NCBI GenBank assembly: GCA_964370475.1
Contig: CAYJJI010000004.1
Location: 12,184 to 76,183, forward strand
Direction: 5' to 3'
Length of the DNA: 64,000 bases
From: CAYJCL01 sp964370475
Lineage (GTDB): Bacteria; Bacillota_I; Bacilli_A; RF39; UBA660
Shown here: piece after piece, positions 1 to 7,500 of the stretch
Position numbering within the stretch: the stretch's first letter is position 1
How the letters are laid out: the number at the start of each line of letters is the position of its first letter
Made by a program: the position numbers and the translations under genes
Notes under the pieces: model-generated
Told to the model about the DNA's origin: nothing
What the model saw: only the letters and a program-made list of their open reading frames with translations
The model's database searches: none

Positions 1-646
1 AGTAAAAGAGTATATAAAAATCAATCCTAATATAACACTAGAAGAAATAGCTAATGATTCAAAAATGCCATTATCAATAGTTGAAAAATGTTATGACAAA
101 GCTACAAATAAAATGAGTCAAAATCAAAAAATCAAACTAGTAGTAGATACATTCTTATATTATAATGGAAACATAACAACAAGAGGATTAGCCAACCTAC
201 TGGATTTACCAAAATCAACAATTAGAAGATGCCTTCATCATGAAAAAGTAGCAATGCTATATGACGAAAACATCAAAAATACAGTAGAAAAATTAATTGA
301 CCTAAATGAAGAACAAAGAGGTTTTGACAACGGCTATATTTCAAGTATTATTAATGAAAGAATATACAATCCAGAAGAAAGGCGTTTTCTAGGTTCAACC
401 CCTAAATATGATGAATCTACAACATTGAAAATAACTATATCAATAAAAATAGCCAAATTTTTATTTACAAATTTTGAAATATATAATACCTTAGAAGAAT
501 CAGAAAAAGATATATCTAAAATATTTAAAATAGATTCAAATGCATTTTATCAAGCGATAGAAATTTTAAAACAATACGATAACAAATTATATAGTGCATT
601 AAATTCAGTTTATAAAATAGAAACGCCAGGTATTGGAGGTAGATAA
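1..646 (+). CDS. SpoIIID-like double helix-turn-helix protein (5' end outside window)
   Basis: The reading frame is open from base 2, so the gene begins upstream and 214 residues are visible; the internal ATG at 65 is unlikely to be the start because the frame upstream is uninterrupted and looks coding (an ITLEEIA helix segment). Two HTH-like units are visible, one around the left edge and one with the pattern ITTRGLANLLDLPKSTIRR. The stretch after the second unit (conserved I..L..N..QRG) recalls the sporulation regulator SpoIIID, which is much shorter (about 90 aa), so this would be an enlarged relative. A C-terminal part of about 100 residues has no recognised motif. It ends 1 nt before hemW's ATG and its last codons carry that gene's ribosome site. 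A DNA-binding role is an inference from the HTH. Confidence 0.55.
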   Translation, partial: VKEYIKINPNITLEEIANDSKMPLSIVEKCYDKATNKMSQNQKIKLVVDTFLYYNGNITTRGLANLLDLPKSTIRRCLHHEKVAMLYDENIKNTVEKLIDLNEEQRGFDNGYISSIINERIYNPEERRFLGSTPKYDESTTLKITISIKIAKFLFTNFEIYNTLEESEKDISKIFKIDSNAFYQAIEILKQYDNKLYSALNSVYKIETPGIGGR

Positions 647-647
647 T

Positions 648-1724
648 ATGAATCATATGTATATTCATATTCCGTTTTGTAAAAGCATCTGCTCTTACTG
701 TGATTTTCCTAAAATTCTAGATTTACCAGTTTTTATAACAAAATATTTAAATTCATTGTTAAAAGAAATAACAGAAAAATACATGAACGAAGAAATAGAA
801 ACGTTATATGTTGGTGGAGGAACACCAAGTTGCTTATCTAATAAAGATTTAAATTATTTAATTGATATATTAAGTATAGTGAAATTAAAAGAAAACGCAG
901 AAATAACATTCGAATGTAATTTAAATGATATTACTGAAGAATTATTAAATAATTTAAAAAGACTAAAAGTAACAAGACTGAGCATTGGAATTCAATCCTT
1001 CAACGAAAAAAAATTAAAATTTTTAGAAAGAAATCACACATATAAAGACGCAGAAGAAAAGCTTAAATTATGTCGTGAACATGGATTTAATAATATAAAT
1101 TTAGATTTAATCTATGGAGTGCCAAACGAAGCAATTGGTACATTAAGAAAAGATCTAGATTTATTTATAAAGTTAAATCCAGAACATATCAGTACTTATG
1201 CATTAATTATTGAAGATAACACCAAAATAGCTATTCAAGGTATAAACCCAATAGATGAAGATTTAGATAGTGAAATGTACGAACTAATAAGAAAAAAACT
1301 AAAAAATTACAATCACTATGAAATCAGTAATTTTTCAAAAAAAAATTATGAATCCCTTCATAATTTAGCTTATTGGAAAAATAAAGAGTACTATGGATTT
1401 GGATTGGGTGCTCATGGATATATTAATAGTGTAAGATATCAAAACACCAAAAATATGAATAAATACATAAATAATCAATTTTTATATAAAGAAGAAGTAC
1501 TAAGTAATCAAGATATACTAGATAATGAAATTATGCTAGGATTTAGATTGATTAACGGTATCAACCTTCAAGACTTTTACAATAAATATGAAAAAAATAT
1601 TCAAGATGTATATGATGTACAAGAACTGATAAAAAATAAAGAACTAGTTTATCAAGATGGATATCTAAAAATCCATCCTGATAAAATATATATAATGAAT
1701 GAAATATTGATTAAACTATTATAA
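648..1724 (+). CDS. hemW: HemW-like radical SAM protein
   Basis: A 358-residue protein of the HemW family (once called oxygen-independent coproporphyrinogen oxidase-like), now regarded as a heme chaperone. Cys11, Cys15 and Cys18 form the C-x3-C-x2-C motif that binds the 4Fe-4S cluster, and the GGGTPS motif for S-adenosylmethionine follows at about residue 56. Family members sit next to hrcA-grpE-dnaK-dnaJ in many Firmicutes, as here, though with three genes in between. A TTG at 633 is in frame, but ATG 648 lies at the right distance from the GGAGGT site at 635-640, so 648 is chosen. Whether the organism uses heme cannot be seen in this window. Confidence 0.9.
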   Translation: MNHMYIHIPFCKSICSYCDFPKILDLPVFITKYLNSLLKEITEKYMNEEIETLYVGGGTPSCLSNKDLNYLIDILSIVKLKENAEITFECNLNDITEELLNNLKRLKVTRLSIGIQSFNEKKLKFLERNHTYKDAEEKLKLCREHGFNNINLDLIYGVPNEAIGTLRKDLDLFIKLNPEHISTYALIIEDNTKIAIQGINPIDEDLDSEMYELIRKKLKNYNHYEISNFSKKNYESLHNLAYWKNKEYYGFGLGAHGYINSVRYQNTKNMNKYINNQFLYKEEVLSNQDILDNEIMLGFRLINGINLQDFYNKYEKNIQDVYDVQELIKNKELVYQDGYLKIHPDKIYIMNEILIKLL

Positions 1725-1726
1725 AA

Positions 1727-1756
1727 CATCTAATATAATATATTAGGTGATTTTTT
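1727..1756 (+). terminator. hairpin with T-tract that also contains the next gene's ribosome site
   Basis: CATCTAATAT (1727-1736) pairs with ATATTAGGTG (1740-1749), 10 bp with one G-U pair and a 3-nt loop, followed by six T. The 3' arm contains the AGGTGA Shine-Dalgarno of the gene starting at 1757, and the T-tract runs up to its ATG. The stem is almost all A-T, so its strength as a terminator is uncertain. Confidence 0.6.
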
Positions 1757-2359
1757 ATGCTAATAGCCCATAGAGGAGAAGTAACTAAATATACAAAAGA
1801 AAATACATACAATGCAGTATATAATGCACTAATGAGTGATAAATATGATGGAGTAGAAATAGACATAAGACAAACAAAAGATAAAAAGTTAGTTCTAGTT
1901 CACGATCCTATCTATAAAAATAAATTAATAAGAAATACTAACTATAATAAACTGAAAAAAGACTTAACTCTTCTAGACGATATCTTAAAAATAAAAACGA
2001 ATAAAATAATACTGATAGAAATAAAAGATACAAATATCAACAAACAAAAACTAATCAATAAACTAAATAAATATAAAAATATCTATGTAATGAGTTTTAA
2101 TAAAAAATATATCCAAGAACTATCAAAACTAAATCATAAATTCAAACTAGGTTATTTAAATTATATAATTAATAGCGAAGATAACTATAAAGAATATGAC
2201 TTCATATGTTTGTTAAACAGAATAATAACTAATAAAATAATAGATTACTTTACTAAAGAAAAAATAGAAATATTCAGCTACGGAATATTCAAAGAAGTAA
2301 AAATAAATAACCAAATAAATTATATCGTGGATGAAAATGATAAAATCCTCTTTACATGA
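1757..2359 (+). CDS. Short glycerophosphodiester phosphodiesterase (GDPD) family protein
   Basis: A 200-residue cytoplasmic TIM-barrel-type hydrolase that would cleave glycerophosphodiesters to an alcohol and glycerol 3-phosphate. Signature residues are present: His5-Arg6, Glu34-x-Asp36 and His49-Asp50 in the order HRG...EIDIR...HDP, and a later IEIKD strand. It is shorter than usual members (about 240 residues), and the C-terminal loops are reduced, so the substrate cannot be inferred. The start is ATG 1757 with AGGTGA at 1745-1750. It ends in TGA. It is separated from hemW by a terminator-like hairpin that overlaps its own ribosome site. Confidence 0.75.
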   Translation: MLIAHRGEVTKYTKENTYNAVYNALMSDKYDGVEIDIRQTKDKKLVLVHDPIYKNKLIRNTNYNKLKKDLTLLDDILKIKTNKIILIEIKDTNINKQKLINKLNKYKNIYVMSFNKKYIQELSKLNHKFKLGYLNYIINSEDNYKEYDFICLLNRIITNKIIDYFTKEKIEIFSYGIFKEVKINNQINYIVDENDKILFT

Positions 2360-2376
2360 ACCTATAATGAAAATAA

Positions 2377-2405
2377 TTGATTAAAAATTTTTTTTAAGAT
2401 ATAAT
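2377..2405 (+). promoter_or_regulatory. Sigma-A type promoter for the WG-repeat gene pair
   Basis: TTGATT (2377-2382), a 17-nt spacer, then TATAAT (2400-2405). The start codon at 2422 is only 16 nt after the -10 box, so the transcript leader is very short. Confidence 0.75.
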
Positions 2406-2421
2406 TATAATAGGTGATAGT

Positions 2422-4452
2422 ATGATAGAAAATAACGATATTCTAGAAGAAACGAAAGAAGTAGAAGAATTAGTTGAATTAGAGGAAAAAAATTCTGAAG
2501 AAGTAATTGAAGAAAAACCTGAAAAAAAGAATTTGATTACTAAAATAAAAGAACTAAGTCCTAAAAAGAAAATATTATTTATAGTAATACCATTAGTATT
2601 AATCTTAACTATATTAATAATAATCTTTTTTGTTATCAATAAAGAAGAGGAAAATGAACCAGTAATAAAAGATCCAGAAGAATCAATTGTTATAGAAAAA
2701 GAAAATTATATTTATGAAGATGGGAAACTTACTTTGTTAAGTGATGGCTCAGAAGTTGGTTTTTACGAATGTGAAAACAAAGATGAAAATCTATGTTATG
2801 TAGCATACTACAATGGAGAAACAAAATTAAATCAACCATTATATGTTGATGAATCTAAAGAACCAATAAAAATACCTACTAAAGTATATGATAAATATGT
2901 GTTCATCTTTGATAATGAAGATGATGAAGGTAACTTCAAGTTAATTGATTTAAGTTCTAATGAAACAATAGGAAATTTTATTTCAATTAAAAATGCAAAA
3001 ATTAATGATGTAGAATACTTAATATTACAAGATGAAAATAATAACTATGGATTATATGATATAGAAACAATGGAAAACATTCTTACAAAAGAATATACAT
3101 TTTTAGACCACTTAGATGGCCAAAACAACCTTATAGCATATGATGCAACATCAGCGTACATAATTGATATAAGTGGAAAAGAATTAACAACAGCAATAAA
3201 TGGAGAAGTTAAAGTATATAATGATAAATACTTAGCTAATTATCAATTCAATTCTTATAAACTAAGTGATTATCTATTAGAAACTATCAAAGAAAACATA
3301 GATTATATAACACTAGAAGAAGACTATTATACATATGTAGATGGAAGAAATTTATATCTTGAAAGTTATGATGGAATTAAGTATAACCAAGGAGATATTA
3401 GTTTAATAGATGGAAACTTTGAAGAATTATACATATTTAATGAATTTAATGAAAAAATAGATGAAGACTTTAATTATAGAACGGAAAAAACATCGCAAGA
3501 TATTCTAGTAACTGTAAAATCTACAGAAGAAAATGAAGAATATGCAATAAAAATTAAAGATGGAGAAGTTTCAAAAAGTTTAAGTTATCATAGTTATTAC
3601 GATGGAAAAATTTATTTTTATGGAGACCAAGAAAAAACTCAACCACTAGGTTCATATACATGTAAAAATAAAAATTCATTAGGAAATAACACCCTTGAAA
3701 CTTGTTATCCAGCAGAAGATGCTAAAACAGATTTATCTTATGACTATAAAGATACAACAAAAGCTACTTATACAATGCCTATAATAAACAATCAATACGT
3801 ATTTATTCAAGATGGTTCTAAAATAGCTTTATATGATTTAAAAAGTGGTCAAGATATAATATATTCATATGATTCAGTAAATATTGTATATGACACAGTA
3901 TACCCAACACTAACACCAATAATAGTTAATAACGTTGATGTTATAGCAACAAACGAGTCATTAAAATTCGGAGTGATAAATATATCAACATCAGTTACTC
4001 CAAAACATCAATTTCAATATACATATATAAGTAGATTAAATACAGGATATGCTCTTCAAAATGAAGGCTCATGGGAATTAGTAAATGATAACGGCAACAG
4101 ATATCCGAACTTCCCAGGAGTAATAAAACATCAAGAAGATAGTTATTTAATAGTAGATAACAATGGAGAAGATTTTATTTACGATTTGGGTGGTAACAAA
4201 ATAAGTGATCAAGGATTTGAGTATATAAAGATAAATAGTAATTATAGATTGTTCGCAGGAATAAAAAATAACAAATTATATGTATACGAAACAAATGGAA
4301 CACCGACTAGTACTTATGGAGACGCAGTCATAGCAAATTTAGATGGTGAAGAACCAATAAAATTTATTAACGCAAGCACAGTGGCTGTATTAATAGATGA
4401 AGAAAACTATCAAAATTTCACAATAACATTAGGAGGATCTAATGGCAGCTAA
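2422..4452 (+). CDS. Membrane-anchored protein with duplicated WG-like extracellular module
   Basis: A 676-residue protein of unknown function. The first 50 residues are charged (acidic, then Lys-rich), followed by one hydrophobic segment at about 51-72, so the large C-terminal part should lie outside the cell. That part contains two copies of one module, each beginning G-x-Y-x-C with a second Cys nearby (Cys117/Cys125 and Cys414/Cys428), followed by a YVFI strand and repeats of the N-x-Y-G-L-Y-D type that resemble WG beta-strand repeats. The close Cys pairs could be disulfides. AGGTGAT precedes ATG 2422. It overlaps the downstream paralogue by 11 nt, suggesting co-translation. No enzyme motif is seen. 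Confidence 0.75.
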   Translation: MIENNDILEETKEVEELVELEEKNSEEVIEEKPEKKNLITKIKELSPKKKILFIVIPLVLILTILIIIFFVINKEEENEPVIKDPEESIVIEKENYIYEDGKLTLLSDGSEVGFYECENKDENLCYVAYYNGETKLNQPLYVDESKEPIKIPTKVYDKYVFIFDNEDDEGNFKLIDLSSNETIGNFISIKNAKINDVEYLILQDENNNYGLYDIETMENILTKEYTFLDHLDGQNNLIAYDATSAYIIDISGKELTTAINGEVKVYNDKYLANYQFNSYKLSDYLLETIKENIDYITLEEDYYTYVDGRNLYLESYDGIKYNQGDISLIDGNFEELYIFNEFNEKIDEDFNYRTEKTSQDILVTVKSTEENEEYAIKIKDGEVSKSLSYHSYYDGKIYFYGDQEKTQPLGSYTCKNKNSLGNNTLETCYPAEDAKTDLSYDYKDTTKATYTMPIINNQYVFIQDGSKIALYDLKSGQDIIYSYDSVNIVYDTVYPTLTPIIVNNVDVIATNESLKFGVINISTSVTPKHQFQYTYISRLNTGYALQNEGSWELVNDNGNRYPNFPGVIKHQEDSYLIVDNNGEDFIYDLGGNKISDQGFEYIKINSNYRLFAGIKNNKLYVYETNGTPTSTYGDAVIANLDGEEPIKFINASTVAVLIDEENYQNFTITLGGSNGS

Positions 4453-5353
4453 TAAAACAGTATCGCTAGTAATAATAATAATATTATTACTAGCAACAAT
4501 AACTGCTATAGTACTAGGTGTATATGGAAAAACACAAACACCAGAAGTAAAAAATGAAATATTAGAGTTTACAGTAGGGAATGTAAAAATTGGTGAATAC
4601 ACTTGTACTAGCGGTGGATATTGCACAGTAGCACCAGAAACTATTGATGATAAATCACTTGATTTTTATAACGACTCATCAATTGATAAATTAGAAGTTA
4701 TGAATAATAAGTACGCATTTGTATTAGATGGAAAAGATTTAACTACTACTGATATTAAAATACATGACTTAATTAACAACACAACAATAGGAGAATACCA
4801 ACAAATAAAAAATTACACAGTAGGAATAGAAGATAATATTTTAATAGTAAAAAAATCAGGATATTGGGGACTTATTAAATTAACAGAAACGGGTATCGAA
4901 GAATTAATTCCTAATCAATATGATTATATAGGTCTTCATAATGTAATGAATAACGACCAACAATTAATAAATGATGAATTCCTAGTATTAAGTAATGATA
5001 AATATATGATATTAAATCCTAACGGATTAGAATTAAGTACATCGTTTGATGACGAAATAATTGCTTATAATGGGAATTATTTAATTACTAAAAACAATGA
5101 ATTTTCATTATATGATTATCGCGGCAACGAACTATTAATTGATATTAGAGCAGAAAATATTATTCTTCTTGGAAGATATGCTGCAGTATATGACCAAGAA
5201 GAAAAAGAAGTAAAAATAATAGAAATATCATCAGAAACAGTATCAAGTAGTTACGAATATTCAGAAATAAATGAGATTACAATTGAGATTCAAAACGGCA
5301 TCGCAAATGTAATATCTGAAGGAGAAATAATAGATCAAATAAGACTATCTTAA
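4442..5353 (+). CDS. Membrane-anchored WG-like repeat protein, paralogue of the upstream gene
   Basis: A 303-residue protein with an N-terminal hydrophobic segment (about 8-28) and an external domain. It carries one copy of the module seen twice in its neighbour: G-E-Y-T-C with Cys55 and Cys61, the YAFVLD strand, an NTTIGEYQ strand and a clear WG unit (SGYWGLI, then IPNQYDYI). WG repeats occur in bacterial surface proteins of poorly known role. Start ATG 4442 has AGGAGG at 4432-4437 inside the upstream gene, and the 11-nt overlap implies coupling. It is followed by a terminator whose loop contains the stop codon. No catalytic residues can be recognised. Confidence 0.75.
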   Translation: MAANKTVSLVIIIILLLATITAIVLGVYGKTQTPEVKNEILEFTVGNVKIGEYTCTSGGYCTVAPETIDDKSLDFYNDSSIDKLEVMNNKYAFVLDGKDLTTTDIKIHDLINNTTIGEYQQIKNYTVGIEDNILIVKKSGYWGLIKLTETGIEELIPNQYDYIGLHNVMNNDQQLINDEFLVLSNDKYMILNPNGLELSTSFDDEIIAYNGNYLITKNNEFSLYDYRGNELLIDIRAENIILLGRYAAVYDQEEKEVKIIEISSETVSSSYEYSEINEITIEIQNGIANVISEGEIIDQIRLS

Positions 5354-5367
5354 TAGATAGTTTTTTT
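5344..5367 (+). terminator. Intrinsic terminator after the WG-like pair
   Basis: ACTATCT (5344-5350), loop TAAT, AGATAGT (5355-5361), then a run of T. The TAA stop codon of the preceding gene is in the loop. Confidence 0.85.
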
Positions 5368-5378
5368 ATTTGACAAAA

Positions 5379-5406
5379 TTAGCAGGTATATATTGACAAG
5401 TGCTAA
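5379..5406 (+). promoter_or_regulatory. Degenerate upstream CIRCE-like operator
   Basis: TTAGCAGGT (5379-5387) and AAGTGCTAA (5398-5406) match the halves of the HrcA operator TTAGCACTC-N9-GAGTGCTAA at 6/9 and 8/9 positions with a 10-nt spacer. The right half overlaps the last base of the -35 box and the spacer of the hrcA promoter. Confidence 0.5.
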
Positions 5407-5421
5407 TCATAATATTATAAT
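5393..5421 (+). promoter_or_regulatory. Promoter of the hrcA heat-shock operon
   Basis: TTGACA (5393-5398), a 17-nt spacer and TATAAT (5416-5421): a perfect sigma-A consensus promoter, placed between two CIRCE-like elements. Confidence 0.9.
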
Positions 5422-5425
5422 AGAA

Positions 5426-5452
5426 TTAGCACTTGAACAACGAGGGTGCTAG
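5426..5452 (+). promoter_or_regulatory. CIRCE operator for HrcA
   Basis: TTAGCACTT (5426-5434), 9 nt, GGGTGCTAG (5444-5452). Left half 8/9 and right half 7/9 matches to the CIRCE consensus with the canonical 9-nt spacing, lying just at and after the expected transcription start. HrcA is encoded immediately downstream, so autoregulation is expected. Confidence 0.88.
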
Positions 5453-5464
5453 ATTAGGTGACTT

Positions 5465-6493
5465 ATGGACGAAAGAAAAAAAGAACTTTTGAAAAGTATT
5501 GTTGAATCGTATATTAAAACCGCTAAACCAGTTGGTAGTAAACAACTTGCAAAAAAACTGAAATTATCATCAGCGACAATCAGAAATGAAATGTCAGGTT
5601 TAGAAAATCTTGGGTACGTACTAAAGAATCATATTTCTTCAGGTCGGGTTCCAAGTGAAGAAGGGTATAAATACTATGTAGACAACCTTATGAAACCAAA
5701 AGAGTTAACTGGTGAAGATATGTTGAAAATTCAAACAATTTTCAAAAATAACGAACTAAAAGTTAGCGACACAATAACTAAATGTATGGATATAATTTCA
5801 GAAATTACTAACTATACAAGTGTTGTACTTGGTAAAAACTCAAAAGATAATAACTTACAACAAATAAGTATTGTTCCTATCGACAATTATAAAATTGTCG
5901 CACTGATTTGTACTAATAAAGGAATAGTTTTAAATAAACAAATAACCTTAAGTGAGAATTCAAAAATTCAAGAAATTATTAAAACAGGTGAAATAATCAA
6001 TAAAATGCTAATTGGTACACCAATAGATGATATTTCAAATAGATTAGAATTTGAAATAAAACCAATAATAGCTAAGACAATTTCACAATATGAAGCTGTT
6101 TATAACATTTTCTACGACGCATTTAGTGATTTTAGTAATACAAATACTAATGTACATTTTAGCGGTAAAACAAACATATTAAAACAACCAGAATATGATA
6201 ATATAGAAAATGTTAAAAAAATAATAAATAAATTTGAAGATGAATCACTGATTAGAAAAATCGAAAGCAAAAACGAAGGAATAAATATTTATATAGGAGA
6301 AGAAAACGAATTTGATCCAAATGTTACTGTGATAAAAAGTAAATATCATTTAAATGGTGAAGAAGGAACTATCGCAATAGTAGGTCCTAAAAGAATGGAA
6401 TACGACAAGGTAGTTGGATTACTTTCATACATAAATGATAATATAAATGAATTGTCAGTAGAAAAAGAGAGAGACGATGAAGAAGAAAAATAA
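5465..6493 (+). CDS. hrcA: Heat-inducible transcription repressor HrcA
   Basis: A 342-residue repressor, normal family length. The N-terminal winged helix (KPVGSKQLAKKL, SSATIRNEM, SGRVPSEEGY) binds CIRCE; the remainder is the GAF-like dimerisation region. HrcA represses class I heat-shock genes and needs GroEL for activity in Bacillus; a groE operon is not in this window. ATG 5465 follows AGGTGA at 5456-5461. A CIRCE element and consensus promoter lie directly upstream. Its 3' end overlaps grpE by 17 nt. Cytoplasmic DNA-binding protein. Confidence 0.95.
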   Translation: MDERKKELLKSIVESYIKTAKPVGSKQLAKKLKLSSATIRNEMSGLENLGYVLKNHISSGRVPSEEGYKYYVDNLMKPKELTGEDMLKIQTIFKNNELKVSDTITKCMDIISEITNYTSVVLGKNSKDNNLQQISIVPIDNYKIVALICTNKGIVLNKQITLSENSKIQEIIKTGEIINKMLIGTPIDDISNRLEFEIKPIIAKTISQYEAVYNIFYDAFSDFSNTNTNVHFSGKTNILKQPEYDNIENVKKIINKFEDESLIRKIESKNEGINIYIGEENEFDPNVTVIKSKYHLNGEEGTIAIVGPKRMEYDKVVGLLSYINDNINELSVEKERDDEEEK

Positions 6494-6992
6494 TGATGAA
6501 GCAGAAGTATTAGATACCGAAGCACAAGAAACACCAATAGAACTAACAAACGAAGAAAAACTAATAAATGAAAATAGAGAACTTAATGATAAACTATTAA
6601 GACTTAATGCCGAAATTCAAAATATTAGAAGAAGAAATAGTGAAGAAGTAAGTCGTATGCTAAAGTACGAAGGGTTAGATTTTATCACTAAAACTATAGA
6701 GGTAGTAGATATCTTCGAAAGAGCTCTACAAACAAATACTCAAAGTGAGGAATTAATAAAATTCTTAAACGGATTTAAAATGATTTATGATAAATTCATG
6801 AATGTATTAAAAGAAAATCAAGTAGAAGAAATAGAATGTTTAAATAAAGAATTTGATCCAAACACTATGGAAGCTGTTATGACAGAAGAAGTAGAAGGAG
6901 TAAGTAGTAATATAGTTACTTCAGTAATGCAAAAAGGCTACATTTATAAAGATAAAGTAGTAAGACATGCAATGGTAAAAGTTGCACAATAA
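6477..6992 (+). CDS. grpE: Nucleotide exchange factor GrpE
   Basis: A 171-residue cochaperone that releases ADP from DnaK. An acidic N-terminal tail is followed by a long coiled-coil helix (NRELNDKLLRLNAEIQNIRRR) and the C-terminal beta wing (the MQKGYIYKDKVVRHAMVKV end is typical). Length is within the family range of 170-200. It overlaps hrcA by 17 nt, so translation is probably coupled, and is followed 16 nt later by an unrelated small gene rather than directly by dnaK. Confidence 0.95.
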   Translation: MKKKNNDEAEVLDTEAQETPIELTNEEKLINENRELNDKLLRLNAEIQNIRRRNSEEVSRMLKYEGLDFITKTIEVVDIFERALQTNTQSEELIKFLNGFKMIYDKFMNVLKENQVEEIECLNKEFDPNTMEAVMTEEVEGVSSNIVTSVMQKGYIYKDKVVRHAMVKVAQ

Positions 6993-7008
6993 ATTTAAAA
7001 GGTAAAAT

Positions 7009-7500
7009 ATGTTTGTAGATTTAATAACGAAAATGCCTGTTGAAAACATTATTGAATTAGATGATGAAATTTATCCAATAATTAAAGTGTTATGGGATAA
7101 AGGTTATAAAACTAAATATTGTTGTGCTGGTCACAACGAAGTATGTTATATTGAATATTACGGCGAAGAGCCAAAAAAAATACATGATCTTTATAAAAAT
7201 TATCAAAAAATTCAAATTTATATATGTTTTGATGGCACATATGAATTTGCAGACAAACCAGAAGGTTTTGATATATATGATGCAGAACTGTTTCAAAATT
7301 TAAATACCAAAACCAAATCAACTGGAGATGTAATGGTAGAATGCATAATTAATATATTTGATAAAAATAATGTGATGAAAAGTTCTAAGGAAATTGATTA
7401 TCAATTACATTATTATCAAAACGAACTATTAAAATGGGCAAATAATTTACCAAATATAAATGAAAGTATTTATAAAAAAGAAAGGAAAAATAAAATATGA
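7009..7500 (+). CDS. Unknown protein with YCCAGH motif inserted between grpE and dnaK
   Basis: A 163-residue soluble protein that I do not recognise by function. It starts with hydrophobic/acidic strands and has a Cys-Cys-x-Gly-His motif (KTKYCCAGH, about residues 38-46) after an I..L...GYKTK segment, a combination seen in uncharacterised phage and Firmicute proteins. The CCxGH group could bind metal, but that is a guess. It lies in the same direction between grpE and dnaK, and its TGA overlaps the dnaK start as ATGA, so it is translationally coupled to dnaK and must be carried on the heat-shock transcript unless it has its own promoter. Base composition looks like its neighbours. Confidence 0.75.
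   Translation: MFVDLITKMPVENIIELDDEIYPIIKVLWDKGYKTKYCCAGHNEVCYIEYYGEEPKKIHDLYKNYQKIQIYICFDGTYEFADKPEGFDIYDAELFQNLNTKTKSTGDVMVECIINIFDKNNVMKSSKEIDYQLHYYQNELLKWANNLPNINESIYKKERKNKI

Noticed and set aside
5370..5375. A second TTGACA upstream of the hrcA promoter as a separate promoter
   Set aside because: No acceptable -10 box at 16-18 nt; the 5393-5421 promoter is a perfect match.
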